Below, in pieces: positions 14,178 to 14,302 of a DNA stretch of 14,302 nt. The notes under the pieces are model-generated. The model worked only from the letters and a program-made list of their open reading frames with translations, was not told the origin of the DNA and ran no database searches. A program made the translations under genes and the position numbers. The stretch is from assembly GCA_016931365.1 (NCBI GenBank), contig JAFGEY010000003.1:1-14302 (forward strand), given 5' to 3'. Source of the stretch: Anaerolineae bacterium. Lineage in GTDB: Bacteria > Chloroflexota > Anaerolineae > JAFGEY01. The first letter of the stretch is position 1. Every line of letters starts with the position of its first letter.

Positions 14178-14302
14178 ATGAATTCACAACCTGCACCCCA
14201 AAAACTGACCGCTGTGCTCGTCGGGCTGGGCCACCGCGCCCGCACCTACGGCTCGTATACCTTTGCCTGCCCGCAGGAACTCGAAATCGTCGGGCTGGCC
14301 GA
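14178..14302 (+). CDS. Gfo/Idh/MocA-type NAD(P)-dependent oxidoreductase, amino-terminal fragment
   Basis: Starts at ATG 14178 with AGGA (14167-14170) overlapping the upstream stop codon, and runs off the window after 41 codons. The visible sequence LTAVLVGLGHRARTYG, followed about 15 residues later by LEIVGLA, fits the first Rossmann beta-alpha-beta unit (GxGxRA) of Gfo/Idh/MocA dehydrogenases, which usually oxidise or reduce sugars and sugar acids. Close spacing to the kinase gene suggests a shared operon. The substrate cannot be judged from this fragment. Confidence 0.75.
   Translation, partial: MNSQPAPQKLTAVLVGLGHRARTYGSYTFACPQELEIVGLA

Overview
The window looks like chromosomal DNA of a moderately GC-rich bacterium, most probably a Chloroflexota (Anaerolineae-like) lineage. 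This is inferred from the style of the RpoC, RF2 and FtsY sequences and from two uncharacterised proteins (9180-10766 and 10900-11310) that resemble families I associate with Chloroflexota. No search was possible, so the taxonomic call is moderate.

Layout. 1-54 is the tail of an unidentified plus-strand gene. After about 400 bases without a convincing gene, a promoter (401-429) drives ftsY (460-1377), the signal-recognition-particle receptor, and prfB (1405-2529), peptide chain release factor 2. The prfB frame is interrupted near its 5' end by a UGA in the heptamer CTTTGAC, the hallmark of RF2 autoregulation. Here, however, the downstream frame is in phase with the upstream frame, not +1. A hairpin terminator and a new promoter then lead to 2665-3741, a coiled-coil protein with a PH/GRAM-like core and a C-terminal zinc ribbon. 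Next comes rpoC (4266-8684), the RNA polymerase beta-prime subunit. It stands alone without rpoB and has its own near-consensus promoter, a leader of about 400 nt, a TTG start, a long coiled-coil insertion and a very acidic C-terminal tail.

A strong hairpin separates rpoC from a convergent small gene of DUF2007 type (8799-9089, minus). Then follow a multi-winged-helix-like protein of unknown function (9180-10766), a strong intergenic hairpin, a small Cys/His-bearing protein with a winged-helix-like end (10900-11310) and an E1-like (ThiF/MoeB/HesA) adenylating enzyme (11323-12159). The last two are 12 bases apart and look like an operon.

The right end holds a GshB/RimK-like ATP-grasp ligase on the minus strand (12163-13095), converging to within 3 bases of the E1-like gene. 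It is divergent from an APH-type small-molecule kinase (13317-14168), which is followed after 9 bases by the start of a Gfo/Idh/MocA oxidoreductase (14178 onward). Both divergent promoters are readable.

I see no tRNA, rRNA, CRISPR array, insertion sequence or prophage. The left half is core information-processing machinery. The right half is accessory metabolism of unknown substrate. The most interesting items are the in-frame UGA of prfB, the stand-alone rpoC with its leader, insertion and acidic tail, and the winged-helix/E1-like gene group.
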